From assembly GCA_023457355.1 (NCBI GenBank), contig JAEWLW010000044.1, positions 1-64,000 of the forward strand: 64,000 bases of DNA, written 5' to 3'. This stretch comes from Bacillota bacterium. GTDB lineage: Bacteria; Bacillota; Clostridia; Oscillospirales; Ruminococcaceae. The notes under the pieces were generated by a model. The model was not told the origin of the DNA and searched no databases. It saw only the letters and a program-made list of their open reading frames with translations. Of the stretch, positions 8,460-18,182 are shown piece after piece; the first letter of the stretch is position 1, and every line of letters begins with the position of its first letter. Both the position numbers and the translations under genes were made by a program.

Positions 8460-10310
8460 CTATCGCTTGATATGAAGCAGATAATCATCAAATAAATGAT
8501 ACTGAAAAGTCCCGCCCTTAGGATGATTAAGTGCTCCGTCAATATGCACGGATTTCCATGTCTTTCCGTTGTCAAAGCTAAGTGCTGTTTCCCCGCGCTG
8601 TCCAGAAAAAACAATTGCGCTATCATATTGTTGCAACAGGTATGCTGGTTCGACTGCTTCATAAACAAGTGAAAACTTATTATAATCGTCTATATCTTCG
8701 AGTTTTCCGATATATACTCCGGTGGCATTTCTCGAAATTGAGAGGCTTCTGTCAGGAATCGGACATTTTTCCGTCTTTCCGTCAAGCACATCGTGGTCCG
8801 ATGCATAAAGCACGGTGTCGTTACCATCGTCCATCCATATCACGCCGAGTGTGCGTTGAACAGAAAGCCCGGTCGAATTCAAACGAAATATATCAAATTG
8901 ATCAGATGCATTTTTCTCGGCAAAGCTGTCGGCTTCTTTCATCTGAATATACATAAGCCATGCGTTGGGATATATTTCGCCAGTACCTATCAGCCAACCG
9001 TCTCTTACCCTGTTGATATGATGAATATGGCGGCACGGTATAGGATTGTCCGGCGCTGCAACAAATTCATACAACTTTATCGTATTAACATCAATAGTTT
9101 CAACCTTGAAAAGCAGTCCATTTCCGCAGGAATCAGAGTCAACCCTGCTGTTTGTCATCCATGCCAACTCCGCCGGAGCCGAAGCGATGGTCACAATATT
9201 TCCGGTAGTCAGATTATGGGGTTCCTTTGATTCAAGGATCAGCGTGTTGCCCTGCGAATACGAATCAAAAACGGTAATGTCCTTCCAGCGAAATTTATGC
9301 ATGGGTTCTTTGTCATCGGCACCAGGAATGATACATTCACGCTTTCTCAGGAAAATTTCTACATCACGTTTGTAGCCGTCGGTATTCAGATGAATGCAGT
9401 TACCGAAATTTCTTCCCCATTCGCGCTTTCCCTGATGAAACAGATATTCTCCCAAATCGCCGAACTCATATTGGCAAAACCATTGCCGTCCTCCGTCATC
9501 AGACATAAAAATGCAGGTTCTTACGCCGACAGCGGTGTTACTGCGATATGTTCCGATAACAGATATCTTGTAATCGGTCTGAAAGCCCGACATATAATAG
9601 AATGGGTTACCCTCCGGCTCTCTTCTGGCAATATAAAATCTACTCCGCTTCTCGCCGTTTCCTTCGTATACGGCTTTGAATCCTGAATTTCCGTAAACAG
9701 TGACCTTTCCCGCAGAAACCTCAGGATAATAAGCATACGCATCTTTTGGCAATCCGGGATAATACCTTTCAAACGTTTCGCAGTCAGCTTTATTACTCGG
9801 ATACAAACGACCAGGTAAATCCCAGACAACACTTTCCTCGAACCTTTTTAGGTCGAATGCTTCACTTATACCGTCACAGTTTATCTTACGGGAAGGATTA
9901 TTATGATATATCTGTCCGCGGTCGGTCACAACCATCAGCCTGAGGGCTTTGACGCTTAAATCTTCGGATACCTTACGCATATACGGAAGAATCCTGCAAT
10001 ATGAAATACTGCTGTTATTAATTAGACTGGGAAAATTTTCCGAGTTAAAAGTTACCGAATAACGTATCGAAGGATAACGGTAATCGGGGTAAATGTAAAG
10101 CTTGTTTTTATGCTTTGACACTACCACGGTATTGTGAAATGCCGCTTCAATTTTTGCATGCCCAGGCAACCTCTTATAAATCGCGAAATCATTTCTATCA
10201 ACTATCTTTTTATAATTAAAACAGTTGAATTCTTTTGCTTTGAACATCATACCGCAGAGGTATGTTTTTAGTTTGGCATATTTATTATATACTGCGTCAA
10301 CTTTCATCAT
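8460..10310 (-). CDS. Large Asp-box (BNR-like) beta-propeller protein of unknown function
   Basis: This 616-residue protein has at least two Asp-box motifs, MSDDGGRQWFCQYEF near the middle and LSFDNGKTWKS near the C-terminus, as found in sialidase-like propellers. I recognise no catalytic sialidase signature. There is no signal peptide or membrane segment, so it should be cytoplasmic, which is odd for a polymer-cleaving enzyme. SD GAAGGTGG precedes the ATGATG start, and the first 14 nt overlap the end of wzx. Possible roles are sugar modification, polymer length control or scaffolding. Confidence 0.6.
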   Translation of the reverse strand: MMKVDAVYNKYAKLKTYLCGMMFKAKEFNCFNYKKIVDRNDFAIYKRLPGHAKIEAAFHNTVVVSKHKNKLYIYPDYRYPSIRYSVTFNSENFPSLINNSSISYCRILPYMRKVSEDLSVKALRLMVVTDRGQIYHNNPSRKINCDGISEAFDLKRFEESVVWDLPGRLYPSNKADCETFERYYPGLPKDAYAYYPEVSAGKVTVYGNSGFKAVYEGNGEKRSRFYIARREPEGNPFYYMSGFQTDYKISVIGTYRSNTAVGVRTCIFMSDDGGRQWFCQYEFGDLGEYLFHQGKREWGRNFGNCIHLNTDGYKRDVEIFLRKRECIIPGADDKEPMHKFRWKDITVFDSYSQGNTLILESKEPHNLTTGNIVTIASAPAELAWMTNSRVDSDSCGNGLLFKVETIDVNTIKLYEFVAAPDNPIPCRHIHHINRVRDGWLIGTGEIYPNAWLMYIQMKEADSFAEKNASDQFDIFRLNSTGLSVQRTLGVIWMDDGNDTVLYASDHDVLDGKTEKCPIPDRSLSISRNATGVYIGKLEDIDDYNKFSLVYEAVEPAYLLQQYDSAIVFSGQRGETALSFDNGKTWKSVHIDGALNHPKGGTFQYHLFDDYLLHIKR

Positions 10311-11766
10311 GTGCCACCTTCTTCTTCATGCCCTTGAACAGTGCCACCAACCTTTTACGGAGCACGAAAGCAACAAAGGCAAGTGCCAGTGCTATCGCAT
10401 ACCGAATCCAGATAAATTTATAAAGGAACAGGCACGACATCGAACAGACCACAAACATCAGAGAAATAAGTACGATAAATCCTGTATCAAACACTTTTTC
10501 ATGATGTACGATTCGCATAAAAATATATTGCATAACCGCGAGAATCAGATAGCAGACCAGCGTCGTATATGACGCCGCACGGTATCCGCACTTCAATATA
10601 AAAAAATAGTTAAGTACGAGATTTAAAACCGCCGCCACAATTGTTGAAATCATTATCAAATAGGTTTTTTTGTGATAGAGCAGGACGTCGCCGAAAATAT
10701 TATAAACCGATGTAAAGAATACTCCGCACACCACCGGCGGCATAATGTAAATCGCCTGATAATATTCATCAGTTGCAAGAATCCGGACGATTTCGGGCGC
10801 CACCAGCGCCAACAAATAACATACTCCCGCGAAGCTGACGAGCAACGGCTTTATTATGTGCGACAGTTTGCTCTCGGTGTGGTTCTTCAGATTTTCAAAC
10901 ATATACGGAAGCAGGTTTGCCTCTATTGCCGACCACACGATAAGCGAGAGGGTACTGACGGTGTAAAGTGTGCTGTATATACCGGTCTCGCTTTTACCGA
11001 CCATATTCGTTATCATGGTACGGTCTGATATTTCCAGAATGTGCTTGGCAAGTGCGTTGACGATAAGCGGAGTATTGTTGATAAAAGCAAATTTCCAGAA
11101 TCGATTATTAAACAGGCTCTTTCCTTTGGCTATTATATAAATACCGTTTGCAAGTCCCATCGCACCGAGAGCGAAGTAAAGTCCTGTAATACGCGGAACT
11201 GCAAGATTTGTCACATTGAAATATTTTGATATCAATACCGCCGCGATTGACAGCATCGTTCCGCAGACTGCATTCGTCAGCGATATAGTTATTAAGGTTT
11301 TATATTTATACTCGTATCTTAATCTGACCATACGGTATTCCGTCGCCGGGATCACAAAAAATGCTGTAAGCATTACAACCACTTCAATCGTGTTTAGCGA
11401 CAGAATCCTGTTCCAGAATTGCGGATTGATACAATATACGATAGCGGTGACCGAAGCCGAGCAGAATGACAAACCGAGCATTGACGATGAGTAGCCATCC
11501 CGTTTATCCGGGAATTCAAACATAGCAAGTGAAAATGCTCCGGAACTGAGCGAAAGGGTGGCGACAACGCCTATTATCGAATACCACGACGAAAACGTAC
11601 TGAACTCGCCAATCTCCGCCGTTGTCATAATCCTGGTGAACAATGGGGTTGTTATGATTCCAAGCCCTTTCGTGAATAGGCTTGCTATCATGTACGCGAT
11701 AGCCGCCTTTGCCCCAAGAGACATGGTATGATATTTATTTAGTGGTATTTTTATTTTTGAGCTCAT
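10297..11766 (-). CDS. wzx: Wzx-type oligosaccharide flippase
   Basis: A polytopic membrane protein of about 489 residues with roughly 12-14 hydrophobic helices. The N-terminal AYMIASLFTKGLGIITTPLF and FTRIMTTAEIGEFSTF pattern is typical of polysaccharide-transporter (MOP/MVF) flippases. It would move the lipid-linked repeat unit across the cytoplasmic membrane. I chose the ATG at 11766; an in-frame TTG at 11805 would add 13 residues. It overlaps the next gene. Confidence 0.85.
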   Translation of the reverse strand: MSSKIKIPLNKYHTMSLGAKAAIAYMIASLFTKGLGIITTPLFTRIMTTAEIGEFSTFSSWYSIIGVVATLSLSSGAFSLAMFEFPDKRDGYSSSMLGLSFCSASVTAIVYCINPQFWNRILSLNTIEVVVMLTAFFVIPATEYRMVRLRYEYKYKTLITISLTNAVCGTMLSIAAVLISKYFNVTNLAVPRITGLYFALGAMGLANGIYIIAKGKSLFNNRFWKFAFINNTPLIVNALAKHILEISDRTMITNMVGKSETGIYSTLYTVSTLSLIVWSAIEANLLPYMFENLKNHTESKLSHIIKPLLVSFAGVCYLLALVAPEIVRILATDEYYQAIYIMPPVVCGVFFTSVYNIFGDVLLYHKKTYLIMISTIVAAVLNLVLNYFFILKCGYRAASYTTLVCYLILAVMQYIFMRIVHHEKVFDTGFIVLISLMFVVCSMSCLFLYKFIWIRYAIALALAFVAFVLRKRLVALFKGMKKKVAHDES

Positions 11767-11847
11767 CCGATTAATGCTACACTTTCTTATATTATTGGCT
11801 AACAAAACATCGAACCATCTTCAGAACAACAATAACCGTAGTAGTTT

Positions 11848-12801
11848 TCATTCCTTGTATGCTGTCAATAATAATCGATTATTATCACCCTTTTGTGGCA
11901 ACTGAATCCAAGAGCCGAATATTTCATCCCACTCTTCGGGGTCAAAGGGAACCATTCCGCTCCAATGATAAAAGGTAAGTTCTCCGAAATATATCTTTCC
12001 GTTTACCTCATAGAAATCAACACGTAATTGAGGTATTCCTTCGGACAGCTTTCCAGCAAGCTCACGCATTTTTTCAAACGTTTGCGGCTTTTGAGGCGGA
12101 ATTTCAGCGTTGGGATGACCGTTTCTGATTGGTAAATGGTTATAAACCATATCAAAGAAATCAAATTTTGCTTCTGTACCTGATTTTTGTCTGTCTGTAG
12201 CGATAAACAGCACTTTCGCTATGCCATTAAAGGTAAAAAACTTGTAATCACGCAGTTCGGAAGTTAAATCATCCTCCATATACGCCTCGCTGATAATGCG
12301 TGGCTTGACGTCTTTGTAGGGCCATTCTCTGCCCGACCAAAAGAAATCTTTTTTCAAGCATTTGTTTATCTTTTTTTTCGCTTTTTTCTTGTTAAATGTC
12401 CTTTTATCCTTAACAATAACGACTCCGCCGCTGTCATGCGTACACTTTAATACGAATTGATTCGGAAGTTTTTCAAAGTCGATGTCCTCAAAGCGTTCCC
12501 ACACACCCAGCGTCGGAATAATATAATCTTCTCCGATACGCTCCGCAACATATTTTTTTGCTTCGTATTTATCGACCATCGTTGTATAAATCGGCTTTTT
12601 ATCATTCAATTTCAACCATTGTAACTTCTCGTTGTATGTATGGGGGTTATATAAATCAAGTTCTTTACCGAAATTCGTTTTATAACGAAGCTTCAACAAT
12701 TTTTCATCTGATAAAAACTTATAGAATCCATGTGTGTTTAAAAAAGAAAATCTGTATTTCTTATCAATTAAAAACGCTTTGATTTTTTCAGCTTTTATCA
12801 T
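11848..12801 (-). CDS. TupA-like ATP-grasp protein
   Basis: A 317-residue protein with the TupA-type ATP-grasp layout: YNEKLQWLKLND, then DKYEAKKYVAERIG, FVLKCTHDSGG (nucleotide-binding lysine region), RDYKFFTFNG and LRVDFYEVNGKIYFGELTFY. Relatives occur in teichuronopeptide and capsule clusters and are thought to join amino acids or sugars to uronic acids. With UDP-GlcA and UDP-GalA made in this operon, amidation of a uronate is a reasonable guess. SD AAGGAG supports the start. Confidence 0.78.
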   Translation of the reverse strand: MIKAEKIKAFLIDKKYRFSFLNTHGFYKFLSDEKLLKLRYKTNFGKELDLYNPHTYNEKLQWLKLNDKKPIYTTMVDKYEAKKYVAERIGEDYIIPTLGVWERFEDIDFEKLPNQFVLKCTHDSGGVVIVKDKRTFNKKKAKKKINKCLKKDFFWSGREWPYKDVKPRIISEAYMEDDLTSELRDYKFFTFNGIAKVLFIATDRQKSGTEAKFDFFDMVYNHLPIRNGHPNAEIPPQKPQTFEKMRELAGKLSEGIPQLRVDFYEVNGKIYFGELTFYHWSGMVPFDPEEWDEIFGSWIQLPQKGDNNRLLLTAYKE

Positions 12802-12838
12802 GATATTTCTCCTTATGCCTGTCTGCTCGCTCGCCGAA

Positions 12839-13921
12839 TCAGTTTATCATGTCATTCCACTGCTTCATTAGCACGTCGCGTGAACACTGTCTGCATATTT
12901 TTTCATGTGACACGAGACCCATTTTCTTGCGGTCGTCCGAAGAAGTGTTTATCGCCTTTCGCAGGGCGTCGGCAATGTCGTTATCATTCTTCGGATTGCA
13001 CAGATACCCGTTCGATTCATCGACCAGAACCCTGTAATCCGAGACCTTTGACATAACTATCGGCTTGTTCAGATACATTCCCTCGATGATCGAATTGGGC
13101 AGGCCCTCCATAAAGCTAAAAAGTCCTACAAAATCAGTTTCGGCAATCAACTCATAAATAGTATCTGTTGCTGAATGAAGGAACACACAGTTTTCCAAGT
13201 GATTTTCCTTTACCATGTGCATGGCTGTCTCACGTTCGGAAACCGCATTAACAATATGATTCTCATTTCCGTACCAATGGATTTCAAGTTTATTTTTCTC
13301 GTTTTGTGTAAGCAAAGTGACTGCGCGGATCATACCTGTGATATTTTTTACGGGTTCATATCTGGCGGCAACCAAAATTCTGCATTTTCCGTCGTCCCGT
13401 GTCACGGATGGATAGTCCGGAATCTCCATAACATTGTATATTGTCGTGAATTTTGTTTCGTATTTGAGATAGTACTTTCTCCAAAGGTTTTCGGCACACT
13501 TTGAATTACAGACTATAATATCGGCGTATCTGGCCTGAATACTCTTAATTATTTTAGTTTTACGGTTGACAAACGAACTCTCGTTCGCAAGCCTTTCGCT
13601 GTTGATTAATTTCCAATGATGTTTTCCTATTGTGGCAAGGGAGGCGTAGAAATTCGGCGAATCCAAAAACGAAATAACGATATCGGGCAAAATCGAACGA
13701 ATTGTTTTTCTTATTTTCAAGGCACGTAAACATAAATTCTTTTCATCAATATTGATGGGTTTAATACCATTTGCAGAAAGCAACGGCAAGAAAAAGTCAT
13801 CGTTTCTATACCGTATAAAATGAATATCGTGACCGCCCTTTTTTAATTCAATGGCAAGATTGACAATCTGACGTTGCGCTCCGCCAAATCCGAGACTATC
13901 TACTAATAAGACAATTTTCAT
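12839..13921 (-). CDS. Glycosyltransferase, GT4 family
   Basis: A 360-residue GT-B enzyme. The N-terminal domain starts MKIVLLVDSLGFGGAQRQIV, and the C-terminal nucleotide-sugar domain holds FMEGLPNSIIEGM, the GT4 ExxxxxxxE motif, followed by NKPIVMSKV. It should add one sugar to the lipid-linked repeat unit at the membrane. Donor and acceptor cannot be told from the sequence. Confidence 0.85.
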   Translation of the reverse strand: MKIVLLVDSLGFGGAQRQIVNLAIELKKGGHDIHFIRYRNDDFFLPLLSANGIKPINIDEKNLCLRALKIRKTIRSILPDIVISFLDSPNFYASLATIGKHHWKLINSERLANESSFVNRKTKIIKSIQARYADIIVCNSKCAENLWRKYYLKYETKFTTIYNVMEIPDYPSVTRDDGKCRILVAARYEPVKNITGMIRAVTLLTQNEKNKLEIHWYGNENHIVNAVSERETAMHMVKENHLENCVFLHSATDTIYELIAETDFVGLFSFMEGLPNSIIEGMYLNKPIVMSKVSDYRVLVDESNGYLCNPKNDNDIADALRKAINTSSDDRKKMGLVSHEKICRQCSRDVLMKQWNDMIN

Positions 13922-13930
13922 TGTTTTACC

Positions 13931-14533
13931 TCAAATTGAACAAAAACTATTACTCTTCTTTTTCTTGTTCCAATCCATACTGCCGTTATGGCTGATAATT
14001 TTTGCAGGGACGCCGGCAACAGTTACGTTCGGCTCAGTTACGCTTTTATTTACGACCGCGTTTGCCCCGACGGCAACATGATCCGCAATGACCACATTGC
14101 CCAATATTACCGCGCCCACCCCGACAGTCACGCCGTTGCCGAGCGTCGGTACATCGTCATTGGTACCGCCTGCGACAATGGAAGTATTCATGTGCAAAGA
14201 GCAATTTTTACCAAGCGTAACTTTGCTATTCAATAAAACAGGGCCCAGATGGACTATACGAAGTCCGCAACCGCAACAGTTGAGCGGTATATGCAGTGAA
14301 TATCTTTTTTGAAGTATAATTAGTTTTAGTACATTAAGTATAAATCTGAGCTTTTTCCCGGTATTTTTATAATACTCTGCTTTTCGTAAAAGCAGTTGGT
14401 GTCTTTTGAGAATTGCCACTTCATTTATTTGAAATATATAGAAAAGCTTACCGCAAGGGTAGAACGCAAGCTCTGTTTTCAGCCATTCACTAAGCTGCTT
14501 TTTTGAATTAATTCTTTCGTCTATATTCAACAT
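13931..14533 (-). CDS. Hexapeptide-repeat acetyltransferase (serine acetyltransferase-like)
   Basis: A 200-residue left-handed beta-helix protein. The hexapeptide region covers about residues 95-185 (VTLGKNCSLHMNTSIVAGG, VTVGVGAVILGNVVIADH) with the terminal VAGVPAKII typical of CysE/WcaB-like acetyltransferases. The helical N-terminus is shorter than in CysE. In this operon O-acetylation of the repeat unit is the likely role. It ends 9 nt before the next gene starts. Confidence 0.8.
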   Translation of the reverse strand: MLNIDERINSKKQLSEWLKTELAFYPCGKLFYIFQINEVAILKRHQLLLRKAEYYKNTGKKLRFILNVLKLIILQKRYSLHIPLNCCGCGLRIVHLGPVLLNSKVTLGKNCSLHMNTSIVAGGTNDDVPTLGNGVTVGVGAVILGNVVIADHVAVGANAVVNKSVTEPNVTVAGVPAKIISHNGSMDWNKKKKSNSFCSI

Positions 14534-14538
14534 GATTT

Positions 14539-15720
14539 TTATTTACTTTCTTCGGCAGAAAGCAAATATCCTTTCATCGAATTAATGTATTGTCTGTAAT
14601 CGAAATAAAGCTCGGCTGTTTGCTTTGCCCGCTCCCTCAAAGAATCGTTTTTGTCCAGCAGATTCAATGCTCTGCGAAGTGCTTCCGTACACGCCTTTAC
14701 CGTATCGTCTTCCACCACGATTCCGTTTACTCCGTCTTTCAGATATGTTCCGATGTCACCCGTAATATTGGCTATCATCGGAACGCCCGCCGCGAAGCTC
14801 TCCACCATCTTGGTGGAAAATCCAGCGTTTGTCCTGAGCGAGGGCTTGCGAATCAGAATTGTGAAATGACATTCGTTAAGGAAACGCGGAATGTCCTCCT
14901 GTACGGCTCTGCCGTGTATAATGACGCTGTTTTTTACCCTGCCGAGAATTTCCCGCTTCGCTCCCATATATTTATCCATCTGCTCCGGCGTGGGGCCCCA
15001 GATATTGAATTCAATATTTTCACGAATGTCCAATGGCAAAGCATCGATAGCTTCGATTACCGTGCCGAGTTCGTCTTTCCCTACGCCGGGTACTCCTGCG
15101 TAGGCGATTCTCAGTTTGTCGGTACTCAACCGGATTTTACGCACATCCCATTTTTTGTCGTTCAAATCAACGATGTTCGGAATCATGATCGACTTGACAC
15201 CGTTTTGGGTATAATAACCATAAAGCAAAGAACTGATGAGAATCGCTTTGTCGGCATGCTTAGCATTAAACGGATTAAGCTCTGTCATATTTTCAACGGT
15301 ACGGGCATCGTTTTCACTTACGAAGCAGTCCTTTGTATACCATTCACAGTTAAAGGCGCCGTATTCCATGCCGTTCTTTTTACAATATTTATATATCGAC
15401 CTAGCGGTTGAACGCGTTCCTCCGTACAGAAAAACGAGATTCGTATTTTCAATTTTTGAGAGACGGTGTTTCGCGTATTGATCCCAATACCTGTCATACA
15501 GATAAACGACAGCCTTGTTATGGTGCACAGCGTCGAAATTGATATAGTCGATACCCTCAAATGCTCCCGACACCGGATATTCTGTTTTCAGTCCTCGACG
15601 GCAGCCGAGAACGGTCACGTGATTACCCGAGGCGGTAATAGCCCTGCACACATTCAGAACATAGGTCGACACGGCAGCTCCATCGGGAAACGGAGCCTTC
15701 GTCAGAATCACAATATTCAT
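14539..15720 (-). CDS. Glycosyltransferase, GT4-like
   Basis: A 393-residue GT-B protein. It starts MNIVILTKAPFPDGAAVSTY, has RIAYAGVPGVGKDELGTVI at the donor-domain entry, and FSTKMVESFAAGVPMIANI as the C-terminal donor-site helix. The operon spacing is 5 nt to the next gene. Specificity is unknown. Confidence 0.82.
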   Translation of the reverse strand: MNIVILTKAPFPDGAAVSTYVLNVCRAITASGNHVTVLGCRRGLKTEYPVSGAFEGIDYINFDAVHHNKAVVYLYDRYWDQYAKHRLSKIENTNLVFLYGGTRSTARSIYKYCKKNGMEYGAFNCEWYTKDCFVSENDARTVENMTELNPFNAKHADKAILISSLLYGYYTQNGVKSIMIPNIVDLNDKKWDVRKIRLSTDKLRIAYAGVPGVGKDELGTVIEAIDALPLDIRENIEFNIWGPTPEQMDKYMGAKREILGRVKNSVIIHGRAVQEDIPRFLNECHFTILIRKPSLRTNAGFSTKMVESFAAGVPMIANITGDIGTYLKDGVNGIVVEDDTVKACTEALRRALNLLDKNDSLRERAKQTAELYFDYRQYINSMKGYLLSAEESK

Positions 15721-15726
15721 ATCATC

Positions 15727-16815
15727 TCATCGCCCCTGTTTATTCTTGATTGCCGATTCGATGCAATCATCCCAGCTTTTCTTTACCTTATCCAGTGAGT
15801 AAACCTTGGTAACTTCCTTTGCGTTTTTCGAATACTCCACAGAGCGCTCTGTGTTGGCGCACAAATCCAGAACAGCTTCCATAAAGGCCTGTCTGTCCCC
15901 CACGTCGATCACGGCGCATCTTCTCCCGTAATCGGACAACTCATCAATTCCCGGATTGCATCTGAAAGCAACACTCGGAAGTCCCACCGCAAGCGCTTCG
16001 CTCAGCGCGTTCGGAAAGCCTTCGCTTTTTGACGACATCAGGTATATATCGGAATCGCAAAGGACTCCATATGTATCATTCGTATAACCTTTAAGAAAAG
16101 CGGCATCCGAAAGTCCGAGTTCATCAATTCGCTTCCGCAACTGTTCCTCATACGGTCCGCGACCATATATGAAAAGCTCGGTATCGGGGTTACGGCGGTG
16201 AATTTCGGAGAACATTTCAAGCATAACGTCAAATTGCTTTGAGGCATTCAGACGTCCGCAGGAAATCAAACGCCTTTTCTCATTGCTGTCGGAAACGGAC
16301 TTGAAGCGATCTGGCTTTGCGATATAATTCGGCGTAACAGCGCATTTGTCCTCGTATTTTCCATTATATAACGACGTGAATTCCGAAAACTGCACAGTAA
16401 TCATATCTGCGCGCCAATACGCTACATTCATTAAAAGATTCCACGGAAATTTAAGCGACAAATCCGACGGGCATATACGTTCGCACGATATAATCGGAAG
16501 CTTACTGTGAAGCTGACCTAAACCGATAAAAATGTTGTTAATTGTCAGGAATGAAATAACAACGTCGGGCTGTATCTCTTTGATTTCATTTTTCAGCCAC
16601 CTGATTTGAAACAGCACCTTTTTCAAAGCGCCGCTCGGCTTTTTATTGGCAGACAGTTCGTGAAATTTCACGTTTAAGCATTCGTATCTTTTATCGGACG
16701 TCTGATGCGTGAGAAGCACATAAACCTCGTCCATTTTCGCATATTCTGTTGATAGCAACTGAATGATGTTTCCGGCACCGCCGGAATAGTCATCTACCAC
16801 AAATACGATTTTCAT
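15727..16815 (-). CDS. Glycosyltransferase, GT4 family
   Basis: A 362-residue GT-B enzyme with an N-terminal MKIVFVVDDYSGGAGNIIQL and the GT4 signature SKSEGFPNALSEALAVGLPS followed by VAFRCNPG. Its first 26 nt overlap the end of the polymerase gene, indicating tight coupling. Donor sugar is unknown. Confidence 0.86.
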   Translation of the reverse strand: MKIVFVVDDYSGGAGNIIQLLSTEYAKMDEVYVLLTHQTSDKRYECLNVKFHELSANKKPSGALKKVLFQIRWLKNEIKEIQPDVVISFLTINNIFIGLGQLHSKLPIISCERICPSDLSLKFPWNLLMNVAYWRADMITVQFSEFTSLYNGKYEDKCAVTPNYIAKPDRFKSVSDSNEKRRLISCGRLNASKQFDVMLEMFSEIHRRNPDTELFIYGRGPYEEQLRKRIDELGLSDAAFLKGYTNDTYGVLCDSDIYLMSSKSEGFPNALSEALAVGLPSVAFRCNPGIDELSDYGRRCAVIDVGDRQAFMEAVLDLCANTERSVEYSKNAKEVTKVYSLDKVKKSWDDCIESAIKNKQGR

Positions 16816-18172
16816 ATTTTCCCCTACAATGTTTCATTTCGGTATTTGACTTTTCTATCAAGCTTTCAATTGTGCATTCATCAGCACTATGCGGAATTGC
16901 AACTGCTAACATAAACCAAAACAAAACTTGATCAGTAAAACTATTGGTTAATGAAACAGATATTAGAATAAAGTAAAGACCAATACTTATTAAGCTTTTA
17001 TATAATTTTCCTTGCGTAATCATTTGCTTAATTGGCTTAATGTATACAGTGAAACAGTACATAATACCTACCGGCAATCCAAATAGAGCAGCCATATAGA
17101 GTGGCAATTCATGCACATCACTACTGGCAAGAGTTAATACAGCAGGCTGCCCTAAGGAACCAAATAGTAAGTTGTCCTTAATATAAGACAAACCGTTAAT
17201 TCGGCGAATATTTCTTGATTCAAAAGAAACCTGAATATTAGAATTGTTGAAATATTTAAGTATCATTTCAGGGTTAATGACAATATAAGCAATAATTACA
17301 AGAAACAAAGCAAGAGCTATTGATTTTTTGCCAGCTTTTTGTTCGACAATTAAGTAATATATAATTATTGATAAAATAATTCCGAATATCGGGCCTCTCA
17401 TTCCAGAATTAGCCCATAATAACAGGCCCAAAAAAGATATCACAAGTAACAATATTTTTGAAAATACTTTTTTACTTTTACAAGTAACGCAAAAGAACAA
17501 GAACGCTGTTGTAGCCCCATAAAATCCGGTATCATTACTATTATGGAAAATTGAAATTTGATTAAAAGAATACTTATTAGTTAAGGAACTAAATAATGTG
17601 AATATATTGGCTGAGGATACATCGAATTGTATCGCATTTTGCATGGATAGGTAGTTAATTCCTTTTATCACATCAAGTCCGTGATAATTTACTTGAGGCA
17701 AATAAATCACAGCCAACGCGAGAATAGTTTGAAAACCAGTAAAAAACATAAGTAGTTTCAGCAATTTTTCTTTATCGTATCGTAATAGAAGGATAGCAAT
17801 AAAAATCGGACTATAATCTGCAATTTCGGAGAACAAAACTCCAATAAACACAATATCTTCGTCAAAACTGCGTATAATAACGCAAGTGAAAATGCACAGA
17901 ATAATGCACACGCACAATAATATTTGAGATATTGTGTATTTTGTAGCCTTGACTTTAAAATTATAGTGAATAAAAATGAAAATGAATGAGAATATCAATA
18001 TGGTATTCATAAAAAATTGAAAATTATGAAATCCCATTTCCATGAATGAAGATACGCCAAGAGCATCTTTAGTTGATGCAGTTATTCCATATAAAACCAC
18101 AAACAAACTTGGATCATAAACCGATAAAAATACGCCAATTACTAATATTATGACTGGCAATATACTATTCAT
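16790..18172 (-). CDS. wzy: O-antigen/capsule polymerase (Wzy-like)
   Basis: A 460-residue polytopic protein with about 11-12 hydrophobic segments and a longer extracytoplasmic loop before the last helices, as usual for Wzy. Primary sequence conservation in this class is low, so the call rests on topology, the single copy and the place between glycosyltransferases and Wzx in one operon. Its coding sequence is more AT-rich than its neighbours. It would polymerise flipped repeat units outside the membrane. Confidence 0.78.
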   Translation of the reverse strand: MNSILPVIILVIGVFLSVYDPSLFVVLYGITASTKDALGVSSFMEMGFHNFQFFMNTILIFSFIFIFIHYNFKVKATKYTISQILLCVCIILCIFTCVIIRSFDEDIVFIGVLFSEIADYSPIFIAILLLRYDKEKLLKLLMFFTGFQTILALAVIYLPQVNYHGLDVIKGINYLSMQNAIQFDVSSANIFTLFSSLTNKYSFNQISIFHNSNDTGFYGATTAFLFFCVTCKSKKVFSKILLLVISFLGLLLWANSGMRGPIFGIILSIIIYYLIVEQKAGKKSIALALFLVIIAYIVINPEMILKYFNNSNIQVSFESRNIRRINGLSYIKDNLLFGSLGQPAVLTLASSDVHELPLYMAALFGLPVGIMYCFTVYIKPIKQMITQGKLYKSLISIGLYFILISVSLTNSFTDQVLFWFMLAVAIPHSADECTIESLIEKSNTEMKHCRGKYENRICGR

Positions 18173-18182
18173 TTATTAAAAT

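Noticed and set aside
14590..15411. 273-codon plus-strand frame antisense to a glycosyltransferase
   Set aside because: Fully overlaps a gene with clear GT4 motifs in a tight operon; no SD.
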